A DNA stretch of 64,000 nucleotides from Catonia carolina (GCA_035578175.1 JAQMRL010000002.1:102588748-102652747); one strand, 5' to 3'. Positions 45,656 to 57,119 are shown, counted from the first letter of the stretch. Notes: a model not told the origin generated them from the letters alone. Translations and numbers: made by a program.

Positions 45656-46754
45656 GAACCTTTATGATACTTAAACATGGTACAACTTATGTGCGTAATA
45701 TTTTGTTGTCCGAAAAACTGCAGCAAAATTACTTTGTTTTGAAATTACAAGCTTGAAATACAGTGAAAATAGCTACTACTGCCAACATAACATTTCACAA
45801 AATTACAGATTTTGTATAAAACAATACAGTTTACTTCATTCTGTTATTGCTATTTAATGTCATGTCATGTATATTTAATGTAATTTCCATTGTCATTAAT
45901 CAACACGCTTATAACATGGTCGGTAATGACCTTTAGGTCATTAATAGTCGAGGTGACGTAAAATAAAACTTTTTTGAAGTATCAGTTTGACTGAGACTGT
46001 GAATTTTATTTTTTTTATTTTTGCAAACGCATTTTATTTTTATTTTGTATCTTCCAAAAAATTTATCACCGTATGGAATAAAAAGAGTTGAAAAAGCTTT
46101 GTTTAATAATTTTGATATTTAATTTTGATAATAACTTTAGAATCTATATGAATATTGGTGGATACCTCAGGGGACACAAAAATTGAAAGTGGATTTCAGA
46201 AATTATATTGGCAATACGTCGGCCTAAGTTACTTCTGGCTTCACCAGTGTGATTCCCCTTTGTCCCTTGGGGTAGCTGTGACTGTTGCACGCTCCCCATG
46301 TTGTTTTTGACTTTATTGCATTACTCCGTTATTGGTACAAAAATATCATGGTTGGGAAGGAAACCTTTGAAAATTAATATTTATGGTAATTTAAATCTGT
46401 TACATACGTTTACATTTTCATTCAAATCCGCCACCATGTGTACATAGTCTTCTTGTTAAATACGCAATAATACTTTTATCAGCGTTATATTAAAAAGCTA
46501 ATAATTTGTTTTTTTAAACTTTATTGGTAAAATTCACTACTGTTTATAAAACGAAAGTGAATATTATAATGAAATAAGATAAAACGCGCTTTACGACTTA
46601 GAGATCACCACTCAATAGTGGACCCCAGCTGTAAATTTTCCGTAAATTGTTTACATAGTTTTGTGTACTATCGGATATTTACGTTTTGATTTTGCAAGTA
46701 AAAAACGTGTAGGTTATATTCTGATCTGCGTATTTTTTTTTTTTTTTACTTTTG
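45656..46754. other. 1.1 kb unrecognised DNA
   Basis: A SINE-tail-like stretch near 45925-45965 (GGTCATTAATAGTCGAGGTG, GACGTAAAATAAAAC) has no head. Nothing else. Confidence 0.35.
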
Positions 46755-47035
46755 ACACCTCATAGGATCACTCTAGCTCAAGTTTAGGTCTGTTCCAGTG
46801 TTGGGTTTCTTTGAAAAGCGCGTTCTCCTAAGCGTGGCTTCCTTTAGTTTTCCCACATTTTCTTTAAACGCTCCGGTCTTCGTCGGTAGACACCCTGTTG
46901 TATACTCTTCTGGTTTTTGGTTCGAATGTCACCACATTAGTCTTGACTAGTTGGTTGTACTTAGCTGATTTTGTTAGCAGGTCTTCTTTGTCCACATCTC
47001 GTTGTACATCCTTCAGCCACCTAGGTTTCATCTAC
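46755..47035 (-). pseudogene. LINE C-terminal tail remnant
   Basis: The minus strand reads RWLKDVQRDVDKEDLLTKSA, then YNQLVKTNV and EPKTRRVYNRVSTDEDRSV before a stop, with KCGKTK after it. This resembles the 'W...V..DL.......R..W..LV.......TRR......DE' tail that ends several LINE ORF2 families. Without the polymerase the clade cannot be given. Confidence 0.5.
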
Positions 47036-47452
47036 GTATTTTATTAGATAATTTTTAAAATTTATTCATATTATAAAATTTTTTATTAAGGCTTAGCTAA
47101 AGGATGTCAATATTACCATTGAAATGTACAATTTAATTATTTTTTTAAAATGTGAAAATTAAAAATTATATTATTAATAAATTTGTTTATTTTTATACTA
47201 TAAGATGTTTATTTTTTAATATCAGTTGGTGTTTGAACCTAGATAAAGAAGGTCATCACCAAACTCCATATCAGTTTATAAATAAATATATTTATATACA
47301 ATAAAAGGAAAGAAAATATTTTGAAAAAAGGCGTGTATGTTAATTAAATTTAGTTGTAGTGAGCATAATCACTACAAATATAAACGAAAAACAAGAATTT
47401 TTCGCCATTCTCCTATATGGTGTTCGAAGCTTAAATCCCAAATTTTTGTTTA
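47036..47452. other. AT-rich spacer, nothing recognised
   Basis: No supported feature. Confidence 0.4.
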
Positions 47453-47707
47453 GCCAGGGTACACACCGGAGATGCACGGAATCCAGCGTGATGCACGCAG
47501 CTTGAAAACCAACTAATACTGTTATATGGGACCTTACACACTGAAAACGCGGCGGCGAGGCGCATTTCTTTGCATCGCAGCTCGCCGCTTGGCCTAGCGA
47601 ATGCGCGGACTGAAATTTCGGGGCATTTTGGGTATCGTTGTCAGCAGTTGTTATTGTTTCTGCTTTGATTGTACTAACCTACTCTGTAATTTACGAATTA
47701 TTGTTGT

Positions 47708-48283
47708 TGACGAAGGTTTTGTCATTCGGGGAAAGGAGCCAGTCATAAGCAAAATTGTTATAAAGAATAATATTTTGGAATAGATATCCCTCTTTCAGTA
47801 TCTAGGTTGCAACATTACATACCAGCAGAATAAAGATGCATTTCAGCAAATGTGCGGAACTATCCACCAAACCTTAAAAAAATAGCACCAGCAAAAAATC
47901 ACGAGTCTGAGATTTTATAAAACAATAGCAGTGCCGACCCTACTCTACGGGAGTGAAACTTTGATGATATCAAAGCGAGAGGAAAGTAGATTGTAACATC
48001 TGAAATGAAATTTCTTCTACATACGTATGGATGTAGTAGAGAAGATCGAATTCCGAGATAAGGAAAGAACTCAACTTCTTTATAAACGTCAGGGTATCTC
48101 AGAACAGAATACAGTGGTTGGAGCATGTGAGCAGAATCATGGAGGATAGGATAGCTAAGCAAACACTAGGCTATAAACCGGAGGGAAAGAGAGAATGAGG
48201 ACACCCGAGAAAGAGATGGTCAGATTTGAGAGGTTCGGAACAGGCAGAGATGGCAAATCCTTTAAAGGCAGAAGAAGAAGAAG
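47708..48283 (+). pseudogene. RTE-like LINE 3' fragment
   Basis: A 576 bp insertion inside the Harbinger-like element, with an 11 bp TSD ATTATTGTTGT (47697-47707 and 48284-48294) and a GAA-repeat tail (GAAGAAGAAGAAG). Short tandem-repeat tails are typical of RTE-clade LINEs. Coding traces in order: FVIRGKEPVISKIVIKNNIL (to a stop at 47781), FQYLGCNITYQQNKDAFQQM, CGTIHQTLKK, ITSLRFYKTIAVPTLLYGSE, then shifted frames with EMKFLL-like, IAKQTLGYKPEGKRE and a final basic stretch. These are the post-polymerase parts of ORF2; several stops and frameshifts break it. Confidence 0.85.
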
Positions 48284-48318
48284 ATTATTGTTGTACACGC
48301 GCTGTAAATTTGCACAAA

Positions 48319-48474
48319 ATGCCTTTGGCGGACAGTGATTGTGAAAATACAACTTTAGTACAAGCAGTGGAACAGTTTCCACTTCTGTATGATTACTAAT
48401 TGAAGGAGTACAGCAACCGAATTGAACAGGAAAACCCACGGGGGACACTCGCTATCAAATTCAACGCAACAGGT
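48319..48474 (+). pseudogene. MADF-like domain fragment
   Basis: From ATG at 48319 the frame reads MPLADSDCENTTLVQAVEQF, PLLYDY, then TAA at 48397, then LKEYSNRIEQEN. This fits the start of a MADF (Myb/SANT-related DNA-binding) domain: 'LI.AV...P.LYD.....Y.(D/N)R......W'. MADF proteins act as DNA-binding partners of the transposase in PIF/Harbinger elements. The stop and the loss of the second half of the domain make it inactive. The signature is short, so a chance resemblance cannot be ruled out. Confidence 0.55.
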
Positions 48475-48647
48475 TCGTTCACTGGACTACATTGTGGAGT
48501 CTATGAAATTATCCACGGCATGCCGCTTGGAGGATGCCGTGCATCTCCGGTATGTGCCCTAGCGCATCTGCCTCTCCGCTGCTCGGTCACATGATGCATG
48601 CCGCTTGCATTTTCTGCATGCTGTACTTCTCCGGTATGTTCCCTGGC

Positions 48648-49657
48648 TAACTAAGATCGACCGTTTTGCCGCTGCAATCTGAAATTTTTACAGCATGTAG
48701 TTATAGGTTGTATTAGTTTACTGAACCACATTCATAATGATCCCATTTTGGGGGGGGGGTTGAAAAAATAATTTCTGTCACAGTTAAAAAAATTGTTTTT
48801 TTTTCACCGATTTTTCATAAAAAAATTGTTGTAACCAATGTTTTCGAATGAATGTGGTCCAGTATGTGTATCTCAAACAGTTATAACTGCTGTAGAAATT
48901 TCAGGACTATATCTTAATAGTTTTTCAGAAAAAGGAAGATGTGTACAGAAAATATAAATTTTCGGTAAAACGCATTTAAAGTGTTAGAAGTGCTCAAAAT
49001 TACTATATTTTACATTTTAATAAGTCAATGTTATTGTAAACAGCTGTTCATCATTGACAACCGTCAGTTGATAAAAAATAAGAAAAATACTTGTAACATG
49101 ATTGTATGAAAAAGAAATAATAATTAGATCTTTACCAAAATGGCGCTAAAACAGTAAAAAGTATTTTATATATCTTCAAAGTGGGGAAGTGAAATTCTAG
49201 CAAAACGTCATGTACTAAAATAATAATTATTTTTATTAATTATTAATAAAAATATTCCTTGTTGTAGAAACGTAATTTTGGTGGCGTTGGAAAGATGGAA
49301 TTTCAAACTACAATAATGAGCCTAAAAAGTGAAAATCGATTTTTTTTTTTCATTTATCCACTACAATCCCTCCTTAAGTCCTACAGCCGGGGACTTTTAG
49401 TTTGTTATTTAGTTACATGTCTGGAGTGTGCGTAACACATTTTAAAACTATGAAATTATTTCTACAAAACGCCAGTTACTCTGGGCTATACATTTAACTT
49501 AATATAATTGTTTTCGCTAGGGAACTGCTTGTATAGGTACCTTTCTCTTTAATGTCTTCTATTATTTCTGAGATACTAATATAATTGTGTTATTTCAAAC
49601 GCCCCACATTGTAATAAAACCGAGTTAATTTAATATATTTGTTACAATACATATGTA
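48648..49657. other. 1 kb unrecognised DNA
   Basis: It contains a G9 run at 48752-48760. No ORF with similarity and no shared repeat. Confidence 0.4.
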
Positions 49658-50660
49658 CTGGGTGACCCAAAAGTCCGAGTACGGCAAAATATTTCGTAAA
49701 CAAGTGATGCTATTCTTCAAAATACAATATAATGTTATGAATGCAAATAAAACCTACTGAATTTCATGTTATTACATTTTTCCGCCATCTTGAATGCAAC
49801 TTTTTTTTAAAATACGAAGGTGTTAATGTGACATGTCACTTCATTTGCTAGTAAAATTTTGCAAAAAATTTACTGGTGATAACCGTTTTTAAAATATCTC
49901 TTTCCGTTTTGAATTTACAGCCCGGCAAACTCGGGAACACAGTGAAAATGGTCTGTCTTGGATGTTAGTATCATCTTCCTTAACTGTCTAAAATTTAGTT
50001 TACAGATAAATTTGAGTTTATTTTGAATAAATTAGTGCAAATCTTTATTAGCCCTTGCTTTTTAAAACTTGTACAATGCAAAGTTTAAGTAAGGTAAAAC
50101 AGTCGACTAGTCATTTTCTATTCTTTACCATGTTACAGCTGATATGTAACTTTGACAAATAAGTTAAAATCAGCTGTTTTCAATTTCTTTAAAATCAGGT
50201 ACAGGTTATTTGTTGTAATACTGAATTATTAAATTCTGTATTAATGGTAGTCTACGGTGTTTAAATGGAAGTCGATTAAAGTTTCTTGTTTTTTATTACT
50301 TGTGGTAAAGTTGTTAGTTTAATTTTTCTTTTGGGTAAAATCTTTCAATTTCAAATTCAGTTTCCAATAGATTGAAAACAGCTGATTTTCACTGATTTTT
50401 GGCTGTAACTTCAAAACAAAAAGAGATATTTAAAAACGGTTTTCACCAGTGGATTTCTCGCAAAATTCAACATACAAGTGATGTGTCGCATGACCACCTT
50501 CGTATTTAAAAAAACGTTACATTCAAGATGCCGGGAAAATGTACAAACATAAATTTCAGTAGATTCTATTTGCATTCATAAGATTATATTGTGTTTTGAA
50601 GAATAACATCATTTTTGTTTGCGAAATATTTTGCCGTACTCGTACTTTTGGCACACCCAG
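49658..50660. mobile_element. Foldback element with ~290 bp inverted ends
   Basis: 49658-49945 and 50375-50660 are diverged reverse complements, for example ends CTGGGTGACCCAAAAGTCCG / CTGGGTGTGCCAAAAGTACG and inner AAATATCTCTTT words. TA flanks both sides (49656-49657, 50661-50662). The ~430 bp centre has a further inverted pair (AAAATCAGCTGTTTTCAA and complement). No transposase. The TA flank suggests a Tc1/mariner-mobilised element. Confidence 0.85.
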
Positions 50661-50662
50661 TA

Positions 50663-51124
50663 TATGTTTACACTACGTTAGGATGAGCTCTATTATTATT
50701 AATATTCATGTTTATAATTGTTAATGAATTTAATCGTGTATGTAGTAACATACATAATATTTTGGCATAATGTTAATTAAAGGAACAAAGAGTAACAACA
50801 GCAAAATGTGGTAATGAGGCGTATGTTAATACAAGACAGAAATCAAATCAGCGGTTTTATTTTAACGACACGATCTCACGTTTCTAACCAATAAATTACA
50901 TTCCAACAATTTAACCCTTTATAAATTCAACGCAAGATAATTTAACTTAAGTGATACCCTACTCCGTATCTCATTTTATGTTGAACACTGTAAAATATTT
51001 CAAATATTTTACTTACTTGAAATTTTCGCACATTTTTTCTCTCTATTTTGTCAAATGAAACACTTGAATCAATGCATTTTTCAATGAATCAATGACTTTA
51101 AATTAACTAAAAAACTAAAAATAA
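50663..51124. other. AT-rich spacer, nothing recognised
   Basis: No supported feature. Confidence 0.4.
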
Positions 51125-51254
51125 ACTAGCCCAGCACGCTGAGGTTCCGGGTTCGATTCCCGACCAGGGTCTGGAAATTTTCACTTGTCAAAGCTCACTG
51201 TTTCATAACCCACCGTAGTCGTTTATAGCCGAGCTCTTGATGCGACATTAAATA
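51125..51254 (+). mobile_element. tRNA-derived SINE fragment (type of 16704)
   Basis: GGTTCCGGGTTCGATTCCCG B box, then the TATAGCCGAGCTCTTGATGC body and a TTAAATA tail. The A-box half is absent. Its tail is cut by the insertion point of the next mariner. Confidence 0.75.
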
Positions 51255-51429
51255 CGAGGTCAGTTCAGATAATAACGGGAATTTTTAATTTCGCGGGTTT
51301 GGAGGGTCCGATTGTTAAGTTATTTTTTATTATGTTGGTATACATGCCCCTGAAGTATGATTAAATTTTCAGCTGTATTGATTGTTTACTTTGTCTGTGG
51401 CAGCCGCTAAGGTTAGACGTGCTTTATGA

Positions 51430-52482
51430 GCTCGGCGATTTTCGTTTGTTTGACCCTTTAAGGGTCTCTTTGTTTTTGGAAACAGGAAAAAGTCACACGG
51501 AGCGTCTGGCGAATATGGAGGGTGGGGAATCGTTACTGTATTTTTTGGGCCAAAAATTCACCATGAATTGTTTTTCCTTAAATTCGGGCGTTTTTTTTTT
51601 GGATTGCTTCACGCAAACGGCGTTGAATTTGTAGTTGGTATTCCTTTTTGACCGTTTGACCTCGTGGCAAGAATTCATGATGCACTATCCCATTAAAATC
51701 GAAGAGCACAGTGAGCATAACCTTCACGTTCGACCGCACTTGTCGAGCTTTTATCGGTCTTGGCGATCCAGAATGCCTCTACTAAGACGAATGAGCCTTA
51801 GTTTCGACGTCATATCCGTAAACCCATGTTTCGTTACCTGTTATAACACGTTTCAGTAATTCTGCATCATCGTTGACTTCATTTAGTGACTCCTGAGCAA
51901 TTCCTTTCGCTACTGTTTGTGTTCAAAATTCAACAATTTTGGAACAAATTTTGCTGCCACGCGTTTCATACCCAAAACATTCGAAAAATTTCATGGCATG
52001 AGCCAATCGATATGCCAACATCATCACTGACTTCTCTGATTGTAATTCAGTGATCGTTCATAACCATTTCTTTCACTTTTTTCACGTTTTCGTCGCTTGT
52101 TGATGTGCTGGGGCGTCCGTGGCGTTCATCATCTTCAACGTCTCCACGGTCATCTTAGAAACGCTTATACCACTCGTAAACCTTTGTTTCATCATCTTCA
52201 ACGTCTCCACGGTCATCTTGGAAACGCTTATACCACTCGTAAACCTTTGTTTTATCATCTTCAACGTCTCCACGGTCATCTTGGAAACGCTTATACCACT
52301 CGTTAAACCTTTGTTTCATCATCTTTAACGTCTCCACGATCATCTTGGAAACGCTTATACCTCTCGTAAATCTTTGTTTTACTCATAGCAGACTTACCAT
52401 AGGCCTTTGTTAACATTTCACATACTTTGTTGCACTTTATTTCAGTTTTTACGCAAAATTTTATACAAATTTTTTGATCCAT
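51430..52482 (-). pseudogene. Mariner transposase, heavily broken
   Basis: The start ATG is probably at 52480-52482 (MDQKICIKFCVKTEIKC). The N-terminal helix-turn-helix reads CEMLTKAYGKSAMSKTKIYE. A fourfold tandem repeat of YKRFQDDRGDVEDD follows (see the repeat entry), then ERHGRPSTSTSDENVK, VGISIGSCHEIF, a shifted GMKRVAAKFVPKLLNFEHKQ, ETWVYGYDVETKA, VKVMLTVLFDFNGIVHHEFL and, near 51490-51540, FLAQKNTVTIPHPPYSPD with APCDFFLFPK. The last is the mariner signature (Y)SPDLAPCD with Leu missing; its final Asp is the third catalytic residue. The segment with the second catalytic Asp (HHDNAP type) appears deleted, and the C-terminus is lost in the left inverted end. Multiple frameshifts and stops: inactive. 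Confidence 0.9.
52131..52381 (-). repeat. 63 bp tandem array inside the mariner frame
   Basis: CGTCTCCACG recurs at 52139, 52202, 52265 and 52329, that is with periods of 63, 63 and 64. One unit encodes about 21 residues (YKRFQDDRGDVEDDETKVYEW). The 64 bp unit has one extra T near 52301, which breaks the frame. This is an expansion within a transposase gene, not a CRISPR array. Confidence 0.93.
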
Positions 52483-52688
52483 TTTTTTTAACAAACGAAA
52501 ATCGCCGAGCTCAAAAAAAACACGTCTAACCTTAGCTGCTGCCACAGACAAAGTAAACCATGAATACAGCGGAAAATGTTATCGTACTTCAGGGGCATGT
52601 ATACCAACATAATAAAAAAATCTTGACAATCGGACTCTCCAAACCTGCGAAATTTAAAAATTCCGTTATTTTCTGAACAGACCTTGTA

Positions 52689-53643
52689 AACAAGAAAAAA
52701 GTCTTCTATGTCTGATAGCGTATGAGGAGCACAAACATGTTGTATCATTGATTTGTGTTATTTCTGTTGTTAGCATGTTTTGTATTATGTTTTAGTGTTT
52801 TTGAGAGTATTCAGTTGCGATTAGGAGAATATTAGTTAGTGTTTTATTGTTAATATTGTTTCGATGATATTACTATTAACAATTTTTTTCTTGTTAGCTT
52901 CCGCGGAATTTTAATATTGTACTTCAAATACTGTAAATGTTACCAATAGTCGGTTTTTTACATTATTAAAAATAAACAAGTCTTTCTTATGTTATTTTCA
53001 GAAATTTATTTGTTTATAAACAGTGCATAAAATAAGCTTTATTAAATTCTTTTATTAGTGTAACAGAATCCTGACGCTTTCATAAATTTTATTCTCTCTT
53101 AACGACGGATGACAAGATAGGATCTTTTAAAGGAAGAGTCCAAGAGGTACTGAAAAGGGGCGATAAGGGATACTTAAATCTGTTTAATACAATCTGTGAT
53201 TCATATAATAAGCCCCTCAGCATCCGCATCGTTTTCTTAAAGCAACTAAAATATCCGAAGAGATTCGCCGTTGAAGGTTTAATTTGGTATTTTGGCAAAC
53301 GTACAAGCCTTGAAGAAACTCAGTTTTCACAGCACAAACGATCTCTGATAAATCACCAGTTAATTATTTTCTTTTTTATTCGCTATAATATTTTTGCAAC
53401 AGTTTAGATAGTTTTGTATTCGTTCTCACGGTACGGTATTAAGAAGCCAAATGTGGGCATTCATCATTTTGATTAAATGTTAACGGTTCCGTTTTTATCC
53501 GCAAATAAATTCTATTAACGTTTATTTTAAAAATATTTTTTTTTTAAATCGCAAGGCCAAGGTCGATTATTAAATGTTTTGTATGTAAAATTCATTTCAT
53601 TTTATATTATTACTGTAAACAATGTTAAAAGTAAAAAATGTGA
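52689..53643. other. AT-rich DNA, nothing recognised
   Basis: No supported ORF or repeat. Confidence 0.4.
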
Positions 53644-54685
53644 AGGAAAATTTTTACGGGTTATTACGAATATGAAACAATTGAAATTATACAAATTACA
53701 GCCCTACGGCACATTTAAGGTGAAAATAGCACGTATCAAAAATTAACAATAAATGAAAATGTTACAACCTTTGTTTTTAGCAATTTTTGGTCGACAATAT
53801 TCACTAAATTTTGAAAAGTACCAACAATTTTTTTAAATTGTGAAAATTTATTGCATTTCCTTATTTTACTTAGGCTTACTTTGCGTCCTATTGTGCTATA
53901 TCAAGGACAATTGTATTAGTACTTGGTCACCAATCTGTAGTTTTATTATTCCCTAATGTGTGTACGTTGCAATTTGTTTTATTATGAACAATAAGCAACT
54001 CCATGACCCAATGAGATGAGGATGATATGTATGATGTGTTAATGAGGTTAAGTCATATACAGACTCAGGCGGACCATTCCTGAAAGAATATGGTTAATTG
54101 AACCCCAGCTATCAAAGTACATCGGTAACCACTGTCTAGTATTCAAATCTGTATAAAAGTAACTACCTTTACTTGGATTTGAACCAGAAACATTTGTCCT
54201 TGAAAATCAGCTGTTAAATAGCTGATTCTGGTGACGATTCTACCGCTAGACCAACCCGGTGGATAAGCTGTAAGTTAACAACGATTTTTAATGAAGTTTT
54301 TACAGGAGATTCCAAATAGCCGCTAACTAAAAATTGCGCAAAAATATTTTTTACATACAAATATGTCAGATTTTTAATTTAACTTTTTGTGCAGTTTTGC
54401 TATACGTTGCACCTTAAATCGTGATATTGATAATCCCAATTTTGAGTGGGTGTTCACATAAAGTTAACAAGGAGTTTCTAGCTTGTTTAACAAATAAGTT
54501 AATCAAATACCTGTTAAACTAAGAGTCAGACAAAAAAAATTGCTAAAAACAAAGGTTGTAACATTTTCATTGATTGTTAATTTTTGATACGTGCTATTTT
54601 CACCTTAAATGTGCCGTAGGGCTGTAATTTGTATAATTTCAATTTTTTGAAACGAAAGCGCTCCGTAAAATATTTTTCCAGAAAT
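53644..54685. mobile_element. Second long foldback element, carries SINE D4
   Basis: 53644-53800 and 54536-54685 are inverted copies of ~150 bp; the core ACAAATTACAGCCCTACGGC pairs with its complement near 54617, and TTACAACCTTTGTTTTTAGC with 54545. The centre contains SINE D4 plus ~400 bp of unrecognised sequence. No TSD was identified and the outer borders are approximate. Confidence 0.82.
53942..54264 (-). mobile_element. Family D SINE, copy D4
   Basis: Reverse full-length copy: tRNA-like head with A-box complement TCTAGACCAACCCGGTGG-like (CTAGACCAACCCGGTGG at 54247), body and CCTAATGTGTGTACGTTGC end. Inserted in the centre of the foldback element. Confidence 0.84.
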
Positions 54686-55424
54686 ATCATCTATGATACC
54701 TTAATCACCTCAGCTTTTGTAATGAATGAGAGAGGTGTAATCATAATCATTAAATCGGTTTTTGAAAAAATTAGATTTTTGTATTTCACACCGAAGTTAA
54801 ATAGCTCCGATTTTAGAGATTCATGACTAATTGCAAAAACCTATCTGGGTTAAGGAAACCTTTTTTCTTAATCAACTTAGGGATACAGAGTTGAGGGGAA
54901 GAGAGGTAAGCTGAGAGAGAGCTACAGGCGTAATTTTGGATAAATTTCAAGAATAATCGTAGTAATAAAAACCCCTCATAAAATATTATTTTGATGTAAT
55001 TAATAAATTATGTATAACTTTTATTGTAAAATTATGTGCATAAGAACTATAATATGACTTTGAAATTTTGGGATAAGGAATGGAAAGGCTACGTTACTGG
55101 CAGAATTCCACAATGTGATCTGATCAGCCATTTATTTGCTTGGAGTGATCAAGGGAAACTGCAAAAACCTTGACCAGACAACAGTCAAATGTTTACTTTG
55201 AGTAGGTACTAAGTAAACTAAGTATTTGTTTTTTTTATTAAATTTCACAAATCATCTTTTAACTATTTAACCTTTTAATCATTAACCTTTTCAACTAATT
55301 TACAATTTTAAAATAACAATAATAGAACTGATTTAAATAATGAACTGAATAGATAAATTAAAAAAAATTAACCGATAAATATATTTATGATAAAGGGTAT
55401 ATACTCTGTTCTATTTTGTAAAAA
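54686..55424. other. Unrecognised DNA
   Basis: No supported feature. Confidence 0.4.
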
Positions 55425-55850
55425 ATAGAAAAAGTGAAGAAAAGAATAATTGTGAGGAAGATATTGGGTCCTTAAATCCACAGAATTAGAGTATAAACCA
55501 AGAGCTTTCTTCTAAAATAAAAAAAATAACAGACATAATCAGTAAGAGAAAATTACATTTTTACGGACACATATACAGAATGTAAAACACCAGACGAACA
55601 AAGCAGAAATTTTCAACCTGTTTAAGAAATAGACAAAGCCCTTGTAAATAACGCAATAGATTCAGAAACCATAACAGATAGTGCAACATTGAGAGAAATA
55701 ATACAAAAATTGGAGTTTCAGGAGAGGAAGAAACCCACTTGCAGATGAGGCAAAAAGTGGACTCAAGAGGACAAAGAGACTCAAGAAAGATGATAGAGGC
55801 GTGGCCTTGGAAGTTGATTAAGCGTGCCCTCTGAAATGGTCTTTTCGAAA
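55425..55850 (+). pseudogene. LINE ORF2 C-terminal remnant
   Basis: The plus strand reads KVKKRIIVRKILGP, then after frame breaks ISKRKLHFYGHIYRM, ALVNNAIDSETITDSATLRE and KKWTQEDKETQERMIEAWPW near the end, stopping around 55850. 'RKILGP' followed by 'KRxLxFxGHIxRM' is the common order after the polymerase in non-LTR reverse transcriptases. Related in plan to 17108 and 39145, but I could not show that it is the same family. Inactive fragment. Confidence 0.72.
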
Positions 55851-57119
55851 AAGGGTATACCCTTTACGGAGCTGTTGTTGATAACAATTTTAATAAACTA
55901 AAGAAAACGAGAAGTTTATATGTGGTAAGGCCGTTAACGTTAAAAATAAAAATGTGTAATCATTTCCTACTTACAGGACGTGTTCCACATGAATAATACA
56001 CTTATAAATCAGAAAATTCTAATATTTCAGTAAATTTTCTGTAACAGATATACAGTGTCTAAATCAAGCTAAAAACAAAATGATAGTAAACCAAAGTATT
56101 TAATCGTCAGAATTAGGAACGCATCTATGTAGTATCAATAAGCGCCGAATGTACACGGATATCGTATTACCATCTCTTTGCATCATCCACACATGAACCA
56201 TAATGGTGCTGCTGTTGATAAAGTACGTCACTTGATTTGATTTGATATTAATTAAATATAGTTGAATTATTAAACGTGTTTACGTATATGAATTTGCGAA
56301 AAGTTATTTTATTATTCGATGGTTTGTAAGCATGTTCTGTAATTTTTTAAAAAATATAATGATGTTAAGTTGAAAATATTTCGTCTTACGATTTGTGTAC
56401 ATTGCAAACAGCGAATTGGGTCATCTCGGTGATTCGGCGACAAGTTGATAACAAAAGTAAAAGGAGAAGAAATATATTTTAGAAAGAGCTGGTAAAAAGA
56501 TTAAGGGATGAGTCGGAGTGTAGAATGTTAGGGAAGTACAACGATATGAACAGAAAAGCTGAAAGGAAGGGCCGAAAACGAGATGTAGCGTAAACAACAA
56601 CCATAATAACACGAGAGAAGAACGGATCTTTTGTCTTCTGTCCCATTAGACGTTATGGTGCATTTGCAGAGTCGGGCCTCAGAGTGGTTGTCCCATTTAA
56701 TCCCCCTCGTCCAGTGTCTTCAAAATTCAACCCCCTCCTACTCCCCTTTCTTCAGTATACCATTTACTTGTATAGCCTTCGCCTAGATTAGTCGCTCGCT
56801 TCAACGTTTCATGTCACTTGAACATGCTAAGACGAGTTCGTTTCTATTTTTGAAAACTAAAATAGAATCGTTAGGGAAATGTAAAAACAATTGCACAAAG
56901 GCCGAGGGAACATTGTCATGATAAAAGACCGTGACTAAAGCTAGTTTATCTTAAACCATGTGCTTTTCATTGGAGTATTTTACTGTATAAAACAAATACC
57001 AAATCCACAAGTAATTCGATAATTCTAACAAAAAGTGCAGTTGTCATAATTACCGACATAAAACACATGCACAAAATGTTGGAACACAATGTTTTTAGTT
57101 TTTTATTTATTTTTTGTAA
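55851..57119. other. 1.3 kb unrecognised DNA
   Basis: Slightly more GC-rich around 56400-56800, but with no convincing exon or motif. Confidence 0.35.

Larger units (their letters stand above)
47453..48647 (+). mobile_element. Harbinger/PIF-like element carrying an RTE-like LINE
   Basis: The left end GCCAGGGTACACACCGGAGA and the reverse complement of the right end GCCAGGGAACATACCGGAGA match at ~21 of 25 positions. The flanks are TTA and TAA, compatible with a mutated 3 bp TWA duplication but not exact. The right part encodes a broken MADF-like domain, which PIF/Harbinger elements commonly carry in their second gene. The element is GC-richer than its surroundings. The right-end motif CTCCGGTATGTGCCCT also occurs ~83 bp further inside, so the end is partly duplicated. 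No DDE transposase is present. Confidence 0.6.
51255..52686 (-). mobile_element. Mariner element with ~200 bp inverted ends
   Basis: 1432 bp element, flanked by TA at 51253-51254 and 52687-52688. The ends match in inverted orientation over about 200 bp (51255-51455 and 52490-52686), from GAGGTC(A/T)GTTCAGA inward to GAGCTCGGCGATTTTCG. That is much longer than the usual ~30 bp mariner TIR. The left copy has replaced the part where the transposase C-terminus should be. Confidence 0.88.

Noticed and set aside
47601..47783. 60-codon ORF as a gene
   Set aside because: Its first half is Harbinger-like element DNA and its second half is the start of the inserted LINE fragment.
48155..48448. 97-codon ORF on the minus strand
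   Set aside because: Antisense to the LINE tail and the MADF-like fragment.
52131..52381. Regular 63 bp repeats resembling a CRISPR-like array
   Set aside because: Whole units repeat without variable spacers and encode part of a mariner transposase.
53089..53298. 69-codon ORF on the minus strand
   Set aside because: No recognisable motif and no repeat support on either strand.
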